Part shown: positions 28,604-37,316 of the stretch, in pieces
How positions within the stretch are numbered: position 1 is the stretch's first letter
Layout of the letters: each line of letters starts with the position of its first letter
DNA from: a virus
Strand: one strand, 5' to 3'
Virus record (IMG/VR): IMGVR_UViG_3300034682_000402
Location: 1-46,393 of that record
Length of the DNA: 46,393 bases
Translations under genes and position numbers: made by a program
Notes under the pieces: generated by a model
What the model was told of the DNA's origin: nothing
The model's database searches: none
What the model saw: the letters and a program-made list of their open reading frames with translations, nothing else

Positions 28604-29395
28604 ATGCCCTTGATCCATGAGAAAAGCCAGTACCTGATCCCCCGGGGGCGGGTGTACTTTGACCCGTTTGATGCCTCTGAACGCCTGACCGGTGAAATCG
28701 ACCTGGGCAACTGCCCGGGCGTCACCCTGTCGATCGAGACGGAGAAGTCGGAGCACTTCAGCAGCCAGGGCGGCTTGCGTGAAAAGGACGGCAGCTGGGT
28801 GGTGCAGGTACAGCGCACCGGCGCGCTGCAGTGCGACAACTTCAGCCCGAGCAATGCCGCGCTGTGGCTGAGTGGCACGCACGAAGTCAAAACCCAGGCT
28901 GCCACGCCTGTCACGGACGAAGAGCGCACCGTGCTGCCCGGGCGCCAGTACCAGCTGGGCGCCACCGCAGCCAACCCGCTGGGCGTGCGCAACGTGAGTG
29001 CCATCACCGTCACCCCCAAGGCGGGTGGCGATGCTTACGTAGCGGGCACTGACTACAACGTGGACACCGAGACCGGCCGCGTGCAGATCCTGGAAGGCGG
29101 CGCCATCACCCAGGCCACCGCCGTGCTGTTTGGCTACACGCCTGTGGCAGGCAAGTTCGAGTCGGTCAAGTCCGGTGCCAAGTCGGAGCTGACGGGCGCG
29201 CTGCGTGTGGTGTCTGACAACGCCGCTGGCGGCAACCGTGACTGGTTCCTGCCCAAGGTGACGCTCAGTGCCAGCGGCGATCTGGCCCTGATTGCCGAGG
29301 GCACGGACGTGATCGTCATGGAGTTTGAGCTGGAAGCCCTCAAGCCCGCGAATGCCGAAGCCATCTATTGCGATGGCCGCCCCGTGGCCGTGTAA
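28604..29395 (+). CDS. major tail tube protein
   Basis: A 263-aa protein with the tail-tube pattern: RGRVYFDPFDASERLTGEIDLGNCPGVTLSIETEKSEHFSSQGGLREKDGSW, then beta-rich repeats (SAITVTPKAGGDAYVAGTDYNVDTETGRVQI), ending SDNAAGGNRDWFLPKVTLSASGDLALI. It forms stacked hexamers of the siphophage tail. The middle segment looks like an inserted Ig-like domain. A hairpin follows that may reduce read-through. Confidence 0.85.
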   Translation: MPLIHEKSQYLIPRGRVYFDPFDASERLTGEIDLGNCPGVTLSIETEKSEHFSSQGGLREKDGSWVVQVQRTGALQCDNFSPSNAALWLSGTHEVKTQAATPVTDEERTVLPGRQYQLGATAANPLGVRNVSAITVTPKAGGDAYVAGTDYNVDTETGRVQILEGGAITQATAVLFGYTPVAGKFESVKSGAKSELTGALRVVSDNAAGGNRDWFLPKVTLSASGDLALIAEGTDVIVMEFELEALKPANAEAIYCDGRPVAV

Positions 29396-29412
29396 CCCCT
29401 GGCCCTTGCACC

Positions 29413-29440
29413 ACCGCCCGGCAGCCCGCCGGGGCGGTTT
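29413..29440 (+). terminator. weak terminator/attenuator after tail tube
   Basis: ACCGCCC / GGGCGGT stem (29413-29419 with 29432-29438) followed by only three T. It likely lowers transcription from the abundant tail-tube gene into the tape measure. Confidence 0.45.
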
Positions 29441-29500
29441 GCCCTGCGGCCGCGTTGGCTGCAGCGCAAACCGTTAGCCACCACTTGCTTTCAAAACACC

Positions 29501-32176
29501 ATGGCTTTTAAACCCATTCAGATCGTCATCAACGCCAAGGACAACGCGTCTGCGGTGCTGGGCCGCCTGGAAAAAGGCGTCAAAGCCGTGGGCCTGGCCG
29601 TGGCGGGTTACCTGGGCATTCGGGCGTTTGCCAGCGGCATTCAGGGTGCGGCTGAGTTTGAAGCCGCCATGAGCCGCGTGAAGGCGGCCACCGATGGCAC
29701 CGCCGAGGAAATGACGGCGCTGACCCAGGCCGCACAGAACGCGGGCAGCAACACCAAGTACACCAGCGTGCAGGCCGCGGGCGCGCTGGAGAACCTGGCC
29801 AAGGCGGGTTTGAGCGCGGGGGACTCCATCAAGGCACTGCCCGCCGTGCTGGCCCTGGCGCAGGCGGGCGATGTGGAGCTGGCCACCGCCAGCGAATACG
29901 TGACCAAGGCCGTCATGGGCATGGGCCTGGCCTTTGATGACGCCGGGCGCGTGGCGGACGTGTTGGCCAAGGGCGCCAACGCCACCAACACCAGCGTGGA
30001 GGGCCTGGCCCAGGCGCTGAGCTATGCCGCGCCCGTGGCCAATTCGCTGGGCGTCAGCCTGGAGAGCACGGTGGCCATCATTGGCAAGTTTGCCGATGCG
30101 GGCATTGATGCCAGCCGCGCGGGCACGGCGCTCAACAGCATCATGAGCCAGTTTGCCAACCCGGCCAGCAAGTTCCGCCAGGAGCTGGGTGCGGCAGGCA
30201 TAGTGACCACCGACTTTGACAAGGCCTTGCGCCAACTGGCCGCCAGTGGCCCTGCGGGGGAGCGTGCCATCAACGCCGTGGGTCTGGAGGCCGGCCCTGC
30301 GCTGCGCGCCTTGCTGAACCAGGGCATGGGCGCGCTGGATGGGTTGACCGACAGCCTGCGCAACGCACAAGGCAGCGCCGAAGCCACGGCGCGCACCATG
30401 GCCGACAACCTGCAGGGATCGCTGACCGGGCTGGGCAGCGTGTGGGATGCGGTGGTCACCGCGCTGAACACGCCGGTGCTGCCGGTGTTGAAGCAGGGGG
30501 TGGATGCGCTGGCGGGGTCGCTGCGCCGCCTGGTGGACGATGGCTCAGTCACCCGCATGGGGCAGGTGCTGGCCACGGCGTTTGACAACGGCATCCAGGG
30601 GGTGCAGAAGTTCCTGGGGGCGCTGGACGTCAATCAGATCATTTTGCGCATGCAGGTGATGGCCAGCGAGGTGGGCGAGGCCTTCCAGCGCATCACCACC
30701 TTTGCCACCAATGCGGGCCACGCCGTGCGCATGGCCTGGGGCGTCATGTCGGCTGGCACCAGTGGGGTGATGGCCGTCATCTACAAGGTGGGCGAGGCGT
30801 TTGCCGGCGTAGCAAGCAATATCCAGTCTGGGCTGGCACTGCTATATGACGGGCTGAGCAAGGTCACCTTTGGCGCGATCTCTGAGGCCTATGCGCAGGC
30901 TGCCGCAGAGGTGCGCTTGTCTGCAGAGGCAACCTGGGCGGCATCTCAGGCGTTGGCAGATAAATCGCGCGAATCCTTCAACGCCATGGCGGAAGGTGCA
31001 GAGCTGGCACGCGATGGCTGGGCGGGGTTGACCGAGACGGTGGAGCAGGCCGCACCTGCAGCAGCCCAGACCGGGGAGGCGCTGCAGCAGCTGGCCCAGG
31101 GCGTGGAGGCTGTCACCCAGGCGCAGAACAAGGCCGTGCCTGCAGCCCAGGCCAAGGCACAGGCAGATGCGCAGGCTGCCCAGGCGGTCAAGCAACTGCG
31201 GGCTGAGTACGCCCAGCTGGTGGCCAGCGGCAACATGCAGGCTGCCGCCAGGACGTTGATCGAGATCGATCGCATCCAGCGCAGGCTGGCCGGATCTGCA
31301 GAGGCCGCAGCGGAATCTGCCGCTTTGATCGACCAGGCCTACGCGGACTTGGGGCTGGAGACGCCCAAGGAATTGCAGCGCCTGGCAGACCAGGCATCTG
31401 TGGCCTTCAAGCGGCTGGAGAAAGACGGCACCCAGCCACCCCAGCGCATTGCCCAGGCCTGGCAGGTGATGGCCGAGCGCACGATTGCCGCCAATGGTGG
31501 GATCGCCCCGGCCTGGCTGAAAACCGAGGCCGCGGTCAAAGGCTATGAAATTGCGCTGGACCGTGCCGGCAAAGCCGTGGTCAGCACCGAGCGCGCCACG
31601 GCGCGGGCTGCGGGGCGCATGGTCAGCGACTTTGACAAGGTGGGGCGTGCAGCCGATCGCGCGGGCCAGCGCATCCACAACATGCGCCGTGCTGCCGAGT
31701 CGCAGGACGGTGATGGGGCCAAGCCATTTGGCTCCCCCAACATTGCGGAGCGTGGCACCACCAACCCCATTCAGAACCTGGTGCCCGCCAACATTCAGAC
31801 CGAGGCCGAGCTGGATGCCTGGTGGCAAGCGTGGCAGCGCCAGTACAAGGAGCAGAACCCCTTCGACGTCAAGAGCCGGGGGCAGTTGGGCAACTACCAG
31901 ATGGCGGTGACCCGGTTTGCGATGGAGGGCGCCCGCAAGCAGATCCAGATGCAGCAGGCCGTGAAGGCGGCCGGGCAGCCCGCGCAGGCTGCGGTTGCGC
32001 CCATGCCGGAAGTCAGCACCGCCCAGCAGTTGGTGACCCAGGTGCACCGCCATGAAATTTCCTTGGGCGGGCGAGAGCTGGGCGCCATCCAGACGGATGC
32101 CGCGGGCAGCAGCGTGCTGCAGAGCCTGTTCAGTGAGCTGGAGCGCAGCGCCCGACTGACAGGAGCACCAGTCTGA
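29501..32176 (+). CDS. tape measure protein (TP901-type core)
   Basis: An 891-aa protein. The conserved TP901 core is at residues about 40-300: AAEFEAAMSRVKAATDGTAEEMTALTQAAQNAGSNTKYTSVQAAGALENLAKAGLSAGD...LEAGPALRALLNQGMGALDGL. Hydrophobic helices follow near 400-445 (AWGVMSAGTSGVMAVIYKVGEAFAGVASNI), then long Ala/Gln-rich coiled regions. It sets tail length and is injected with the DNA. There is no gene between it and the tail tube, where G/GT-type assembly chaperones usually lie. It ends in a TGATG junction with the next gene. Confidence 0.93.
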   Translation: MAFKPIQIVINAKDNASAVLGRLEKGVKAVGLAVAGYLGIRAFASGIQGAAEFEAAMSRVKAATDGTAEEMTALTQAAQNAGSNTKYTSVQAAGALENLAKAGLSAGDSIKALPAVLALAQAGDVELATASEYVTKAVMGMGLAFDDAGRVADVLAKGANATNTSVEGLAQALSYAAPVANSLGVSLESTVAIIGKFADAGIDASRAGTALNSIMSQFANPASKFRQELGAAGIVTTDFDKALRQLAASGPAGERAINAVGLEAGPALRALLNQGMGALDGLTDSLRNAQGSAEATARTMADNLQGSLTGLGSVWDAVVTALNTPVLPVLKQGVDALAGSLRRLVDDGSVTRMGQVLATAFDNGIQGVQKFLGALDVNQIILRMQVMASEVGEAFQRITTFATNAGHAVRMAWGVMSAGTSGVMAVIYKVGEAFAGVASNIQSGLALLYDGLSKVTFGAISEAYAQAAAEVRLSAEATWAASQALADKSRESFNAMAEGAELARDGWAGLTETVEQAAPAAAQTGEALQQLAQGVEAVTQAQNKAVPAAQAKAQADAQAAQAVKQLRAEYAQLVASGNMQAAARTLIEIDRIQRRLAGSAEAAAESAALIDQAYADLGLETPKELQRLADQASVAFKRLEKDGTQPPQRIAQAWQVMAERTIAANGGIAPAWLKTEAAVKGYEIALDRAGKAVVSTERATARAAGRMVSDFDKVGRAADRAGQRIHNMRRAAESQDGDGAKPFGSPNIAERGTTNPIQNLVPANIQTEAELDAWWQAWQRQYKEQNPFDVKSRGQLGNYQMAVTRFAMEGARKQIQMQQAVKAAGQPAQAAVAPMPEVSTAQQLVTQVHRHEISLGGRELGAIQTDAAGSSVLQSLFSELERSARLTGAPV

Positions 32177-32559
32177 TGGCGACGCACTTTCTGAACGGTA
32201 TTGCGCTGCCCGGCGGCATGTTGTGGGTGGATGAGTTCACCTGGGCTGCAGCCCAGCGCAGCGTGGAGCGCAGCATCACCGGCGCGCAAATCATTGACGT
32301 GGCCTCCAAGGTGGCGGGCCGCCCCATCACCTTGCAGGGTGCCCAGGACCAGGGCTGGATCCGCCGCGCCACCTTGCTGGCGGTGCGCGCCCTGGCCGAT
32401 GCCCCGGATGGGCGCTACCCGCTGGAGCTGGCCAGTGGGGAGGCGTTCACGGTGATGTTTGCCCCAGAAGACGCGATCGAGGCCCAGCCCATCAGCCGGC
32501 CCGAGCTGCCCCAGGACACCCACCCCTATGTCGCCACGCTGCGGCTGATCACGGTTTGA
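32176..32559 (+). CDS. minor tail protein, 127 aa
   Basis: A 127-aa beta-rich protein (MATHFLNGIALPGGMLWVDEFTWAAAQRSVERSITGAQIIDV) ending PYVATLRLITV. It directly follows the tape measure with a 1-nt overlap, the position of distal-tail (M-like) proteins. Function is inferred from order only. Confidence 0.65.
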   Translation: MATHFLNGIALPGGMLWVDEFTWAAAQRSVERSITGAQIIDVASKVAGRPITLQGAQDQGWIRRATLLAVRALADAPDGRYPLELASGEAFTVMFAPEDAIEAQPISRPELPQDTHPYVATLRLITV

Positions 32560-32578
32560 ACAGAAGGAAGCGCACGCA

Positions 32579-35500
32579 ATGACAGGCATCAGCGACGGCG
32601 ATATCAAAATCCTGGCCTCCAAGGTCATGGACGATGTGCCCGAGGGCGGCGGCGGACCCACGGGCAAGGTGATTGCTTGGGGCAAAAGCAATCAGATCTT
32701 CGAAGATGTCACCGAGGTCGACCGTGCCAGTGGTGACGTCAGCATTCGCCAGACCTTCGGCGCTGTGCAGACGGGCAACACCGATGCACTCAGCGATGCC
32801 AACATCATCATCGACCAGCCCGCGACCGACCCCAACATCAGCGTCACCATCGCGGCTTGTGGGCACTTCGCCAAGCGCAGCGAGATTGCCACGGCCATCT
32901 CCAACTACCTGATTGCGGGCACGGAGTGGAACGGCATCCTGCTGGGCAACCACGTCCAGGGCCAGGGCAACATCCAGATTTTCCACCGACCCGGCACCTC
33001 GGCACCACCGATTGGCCGCACCCTGGTGCTGGTGCTCAACGAAGGTTTGCCGACCGAAAAACGCCAGTTTGTGCGCATCATCCGCACGGATACCGCAGAG
33101 CGCACCTTCACCTACATGGCTGGTGGGAACCCGGTGGACTACCAGGCGCTGGTGACCACCTGCGAGATCGGCAGCCGCCTGGAGCATGCGTTTGTGGGCA
33201 GCGAGCCCAACCGGACGTTCACCCGGGATGCCAATGCCACGCGGCTGCGTGACACCACGGTGGCCGATGCAATGCAGTTCTATGGTGCCTCGCCCATGAC
33301 CGCGGCCTACGCCTTGGGAGACCCTGCGCGCCAGGTCAAGGTGGCCAGCATCTACACCCAGCTGGTGCCCAGCAGCCGCACCGAGCGCGTCAACCTGGAC
33401 CAGCGCCCGGCCGCCATGCGCAGCATCACCCTGGCCACGGGCCCGCGTGAGGTCACCGTGCCCATCACGCCGCACACCTACCGCTTCAAGGTGGGCCAGG
33501 AAAACCGCGGCTACAGCTGGACGACCATCCTGCGCCCGTTCCCCAGCCCAGGCACCTTGGTGATCAGTTTCATGGTGCTGGGCACCTGGTACACCTGCCA
33601 GGACGATGGCGCGGGCACGCTGGTGGGCGATGCCGTAGGCACCATCAACTACGCCAACGGCTCCGTGGCCATCACCTTGCCCGCCTTGCCGGATGTGGGC
33701 TCGGCCGTGCTGTTCCAGTGGGGCGAGACCACAGGCTTTGTCAACCGCAGCAGCACCTTGCTGCAAGTGCGCCAGCCCGAGTACATGCTGCAGCTGGGGC
33801 ACACGGGCATCAAGCCCGGGACGCTGCAAATCCAGTGGGAAAGCGGTGGCCAGCTCAAAACCGCCACCGACAACGTGGGCGTGCTGGCTGGTGATGCCGC
33901 CGGCGAGATCAACTACGCCAGTGGCGAGCTGCTGCTCAAGCCCGCGCTGGCCGCCTGGATCGATGCGCAGGGCGAGTTTCGGATCAGCTACCAGTACGCC
34001 ACCATCATCACCAAGAATGTGGCGGCCAGCACAGATGCGGCCGGTTTTGCCACCCTGGCCCTGGACAGCGTGCCGGCCGCGGGCAGCGTGAAGGTGCAGT
34101 GGGTGACCGCGCGCAACGTGACGGCCAGCAGTGGCGGCAGCAGCACCGGCGCATCGGCGGGCAAGGGCAGTGGAGCGAATATTGGTGCCTTGGCGCAGTC
34201 AGACGGCAGCTTTGTGCCCACCGTGCGCATGTACGGCATCCCCAACGGGGTCAGCCAGCAGGCCACCTACAGCCGCAGCACCGTGGCCAGCAGCAAGACC
34301 CAGGAGCTGCAGTACCACACGCTCACGGACGATGCTGCGGGCAGCTTTGGCCCCCGTGGCACCATCAACTATGCGGGCAAGAGCCTGACCGTCAAGCTGA
34401 TCGATCTGGATGCCACCACCGAGGGCTACCAGACCGCGTACGAAAAAAGCACCGCCTTTGAAAACGCCACCATGAACGGCGGCAGCGTCAGCAACAGCTC
34501 GGCGCAAAAGGGTGGTGAAAGCGCCAGCGTGTCCGTGTCCGAGCAGCTGCTGGCGGCCAGCACCGTGCAGGTCAGCTATGCGCAAAGCTTTGCCAGCCCG
34601 CTGAATGCACAGCAGACCTGGCAGCCGCCGGCGGTCAGTATCGACCTGTGCCCCTACACCAGCCAGTACGTGGTGCCTGGCAGCGTGCAGTTCACCTGGC
34701 GGGGGCATACCTACATCGATGTGGATGGCGATCTCATCCGTGACCGCACCAGCAGCAACCCCGGCACCGTGGCCGGGCGCATGGACTATGAGGCGGGCAT
34801 TGCCTACCTGAGCGACTACCTGGTCACCACCGCCGCGCCCCTGGTGCTGCAAAGCCTGTGGACCACGCGCAAGCAGTGGACAGCGGGCAGCGTGTTCTTT
34901 CGCACGCCGGCGGCGCCCGTGGCGGTGCAGGGCATCACCCTGAACCTGTCGGATGCCCAGGGCCATGTGCTTACCCTCACGCCGGATCTGGAGGGCTATT
35001 TCAACACCGCGCAAAGCCGCGGCCGCATCGACTACCAGGCGGGCTTGGCGGAAATCCAGTTCGGTGCCTTTGTGGACGCCGCCGGTTTGACCGAGGCCGA
35101 GCGCGCGGAGTGGTGGTTTGACTCCGCGGACGTGGGCGCGGTGCAGGCGGGCAAGGTCTGGAAGCCCCTGCCAATTGATCCCACCACGCTGCGCTTTAAC
35201 AGCGTGACCTATGTGTACCTGCCGCTGGACGCCGCCATCATCGGCATGGACCCGGTGCGCCTGCCCAGCGATGGCCGGGTGCCCGTGTACCGCAACGGCT
35301 ACCTGGTGGTGGTGGGCCACACCGGCGTGCTGCCTGCGGCCAGCCTGAGCAACGGGCAGACCATTGACTGCGCCCGCACACGCCTGAGCCGCGCCTGGAT
35401 CGTGGGGGCCGATGGTCAAAAAATCCAGACCGGCTGGAGCGTGGATCTGGATGCGGGCCGGGTCAGCATCGTGGATGTGACCGGCTGGGCCCAACCGGTG

Positions 35501-36118
35501 CGCGTGCACCACCGCATCGAAGAGATGGCCCGGATTGCCGATGTGCAGCTCAACGGCACGCTGACGTTGACCAAGGCGCTGAGCCACGACTTTCCCGTGG
35601 GCAGCGTGGTCAGCAGTGCCTTGTATGTGGGCTCGCTGCGCGCCCGGGTCAGTCTGACTTTCGCGCAAGCCGCCTGGGTGGATCAGGCATGGTCTGACAG
35701 CCTGATGGGTAACGCTGCGGTCTCCCGCTACGACGATACCAATTTTCCTCTGGTGGTCACCAATGCCGGGGCCTTGTCCGAGCGCTGGGTGCTGCGCTTC
35801 ACCAACACCACCACGGTGGAGGTGATTGGCGAGCACGTGGGCAACCTGGGCAGCTTCCCGATCGCCAACGACATCGCCCCCATCAACCCCAACACCCGCA
35901 CCGACACGCAGGCCGGCGTGCCTTATTTCACGATCAAGGCCGGCGGCTGGGGCGCGGGCTGGGCGGTGGGCAACGTGCTGCGCATCAACACCGTGGGGGC
36001 CATGCAGCCCTTTGCCTGCATTCGCACCGTGCAGCCCAGCGAGGCAGCAGGCACGGACTACAGCTTTGGCGTGCTGGTGCGCGGCGACATCAATCGCCTG
36101 GGCGCCAGCGAGCAATGA
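32579..36118 (+). CDS. large tail/tip protein with repeated beta modules
   Basis: A 1179-aa protein. After a non-repeated N-terminal 330 residues come several copies of a module built as PG-x-L/V-x-I-x-W, then D-x-x-G-x-L-x-GDAxGxINYAxG. They begin near residues 320 (PGTLVISFMVLG), 408 (PGTLQIQWESGG), 580 (DDAAGSFGPRGTINYAG), 700 (PGSVQFTWRGHTY) and 800 (DLEGYFNTAQSRGRIDYQAG). A C-terminal region from about 870 lacks the module. It probably forms the tail tip or side structure. It resembles none of the lambda J domains I can recognise. AGAAGGAAG upstream supports the start. Confidence 0.75.
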   Translation: MTGISDGDIKILASKVMDDVPEGGGGPTGKVIAWGKSNQIFEDVTEVDRASGDVSIRQTFGAVQTGNTDALSDANIIIDQPATDPNISVTIAACGHFAKRSEIATAISNYLIAGTEWNGILLGNHVQGQGNIQIFHRPGTSAPPIGRTLVLVLNEGLPTEKRQFVRIIRTDTAERTFTYMAGGNPVDYQALVTTCEIGSRLEHAFVGSEPNRTFTRDANATRLRDTTVADAMQFYGASPMTAAYALGDPARQVKVASIYTQLVPSSRTERVNLDQRPAAMRSITLATGPREVTVPITPHTYRFKVGQENRGYSWTTILRPFPSPGTLVISFMVLGTWYTCQDDGAGTLVGDAVGTINYANGSVAITLPALPDVGSAVLFQWGETTGFVNRSSTLLQVRQPEYMLQLGHTGIKPGTLQIQWESGGQLKTATDNVGVLAGDAAGEINYASGELLLKPALAAWIDAQGEFRISYQYATIITKNVAASTDAAGFATLALDSVPAAGSVKVQWVTARNVTASSGGSSTGASAGKGSGANIGALAQSDGSFVPTVRMYGIPNGVSQQATYSRSTVASSKTQELQYHTLTDDAAGSFGPRGTINYAGKSLTVKLIDLDATTEGYQTAYEKSTAFENATMNGGSVSNSSAQKGGESASVSVSEQLLAASTVQVSYAQSFASPLNAQQTWQPPAVSIDLCPYTSQYVVPGSVQFTWRGHTYIDVDGDLIRDRTSSNPGTVAGRMDYEAGIAYLSDYLVTTAAPLVLQSLWTTRKQWTAGSVFFRTPAAPVAVQGITLNLSDAQGHVLTLTPDLEGYFNTAQSRGRIDYQAGLAEIQFGAFVDAAGLTEAERAEWWFDSADVGAVQAGKVWKPLPIDPTTLRFNSVTYVYLPLDAAIIGMDPVRLPSDGRVPVYRNGYLVVVGHTGVLPAASLSNGQTIDCARTRLSRAWIVGADGQKIQTGWSVDLDAGRVSIVDVTGWAQPVRVHHRIEEMARIADVQLNGTLTLTKALSHDFPVGSVVSSALYVGSLRARVSLTFAQAAWVDQAWSDSLMGNAAVSRYDDTNFPLVVTNAGALSERWVLRFTNTTTVEVIGEHVGNLGSFPIANDIAPINPNTRTDTQAGVPYFTIKAGGWGAGWAVGNVLRINTVGAMQPFACIRTVQPSEAAGTDYSFGVLVRGDINRLGASEQ

Positions 36119-36131
36119 ATAGGAAGCAGCA

Positions 36132-37313
36132 ATGACAGCAAGTACATCCGTGAAATGGGCAGTCTCCAGCATGGTGGGCGCCCCCACGCTCAATGGCGCC
36201 GCAGGCAGTTTGATCGCTGTGCTGGATGCCTTCCTGGTCAATGGCTTTGGCACCAAGGCCGTGGACAGCGCGCAAGTGACCGGTGGCGTGTGCCGCCTGG
36301 CCATCACTGGGGCCAGTGCTGCGGTGGATCACTGCGTGATCCAGCTGGCCGGGGTGACGGGCAGCGGTGCCGTGCTCAACGGCCTGCAGCGCGTGAAGAC
36401 CGCTGCGGCCAGTTACGTGGAGTTCGCCTGCGATTTGCCCGACGGCGCATTGACCGGCACCATCACTTTCAAGATCGCACCTTTGGGTTGGGAAAAGGTT
36501 TTCTCCAAAACCAATGTGGCGGTGTACCGCAGCACCGATCCAGCGGGCACCCGCGCGTATTACCGGGTGGATGACACCAATGCTCTGTATGCACGCGTCA
36601 CCATGTATGAGTCCATGAGTGATGTGGATACTGGTGTGGCTGCTGCACCGACAGCGCCTGCGGGTGGGTTTTACTGGCACAAGCGCAGTGCAGCTGCTGC
36701 CACTGGTGTGTACTGGTTGCTGCGCGGTGATAGCAGAGGGTTGTATGTGTCCGCGGCACCGCAGGCCGCGACTTTGCCTGCTGGCAGTGGTGGATACGGG
36801 CTCTACACCCACTATCTCGGGGAACTCAACAGCTACCGCAGCGGCGATGCCTGGTGTGCCTTGCTGACGGGCGCCGTCAGCACGACCTATACCGACTTGG
36901 CGGGCTGTGTTTTCACAGCCAGTGGTGTCACGGGTGGACTGCTGCTGCAGCGTATGTCGGCTGGGCTGGCGGGGGCGTTGCAGGTATCGCGTGCCATCAC
37001 AGGCAATACGGCTGCCACATCTGGCAACGATGCTACCTTGGGGACCTATCCCAGCCGCGCAGACAACGGGCTGCGCCTGTCTTCGATCATGCTTTCCGAT
37101 GGAGTGATGGCCAGTTTTGGGCCGCGTGGTGAGCTGCCGGGGGCCTACCACTGCCCGCAAACTGGGGTGGTGGGGGCCATGGGAGCCGATGCGTTCATGA
37201 CGCAGGGCCAAGGCAGCTTTAGCAACCGGCAATTGCAGTCAGTGGGCTGCGGCAGCCTTTCCGGCGCGGCGCTGGGCTGTGGCTTTATCGACATCACCGG
37301 CCCTTGGAGATAA
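36132..37313 (+). CDS. tail-tip associated protein, 393 aa
   Basis: A 393-aa protein rich in Gly, Ala, Ser and Thr with alternating strands. It includes PAGTRAYYRVDDTNALYARVTMYESMSD and a C-terminal segment LRLSSIMLSDGVMASFGPRGELPGAYHCPQTG followed by Cys-containing turns (CGSLSGAALGCGFIDITGPWR). It probably decorates the tail tip or contacts host surface. AGGAAG lies nine nt before the ATG. No family recognised. Confidence 0.65.
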   Translation: MTASTSVKWAVSSMVGAPTLNGAAGSLIAVLDAFLVNGFGTKAVDSAQVTGGVCRLAITGASAAVDHCVIQLAGVTGSGAVLNGLQRVKTAAASYVEFACDLPDGALTGTITFKIAPLGWEKVFSKTNVAVYRSTDPAGTRAYYRVDDTNALYARVTMYESMSDVDTGVAAAPTAPAGGFYWHKRSAAAATGVYWLLRGDSRGLYVSAAPQAATLPAGSGGYGLYTHYLGELNSYRSGDAWCALLTGAVSTTYTDLAGCVFTASGVTGGLLLQRMSAGLAGALQVSRAITGNTAATSGNDATLGTYPSRADNGLRLSSIMLSDGVMASFGPRGELPGAYHCPQTGVVGAMGADAFMTQGQGSFSNRQLQSVGCGSLSGAALGCGFIDITGPWR

Positions 37314-37316
37314 GCC

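Noticed and set aside
34199-36307. 702-aa minus-strand frame
   Set aside because: Antisense shadow of the large tail protein.
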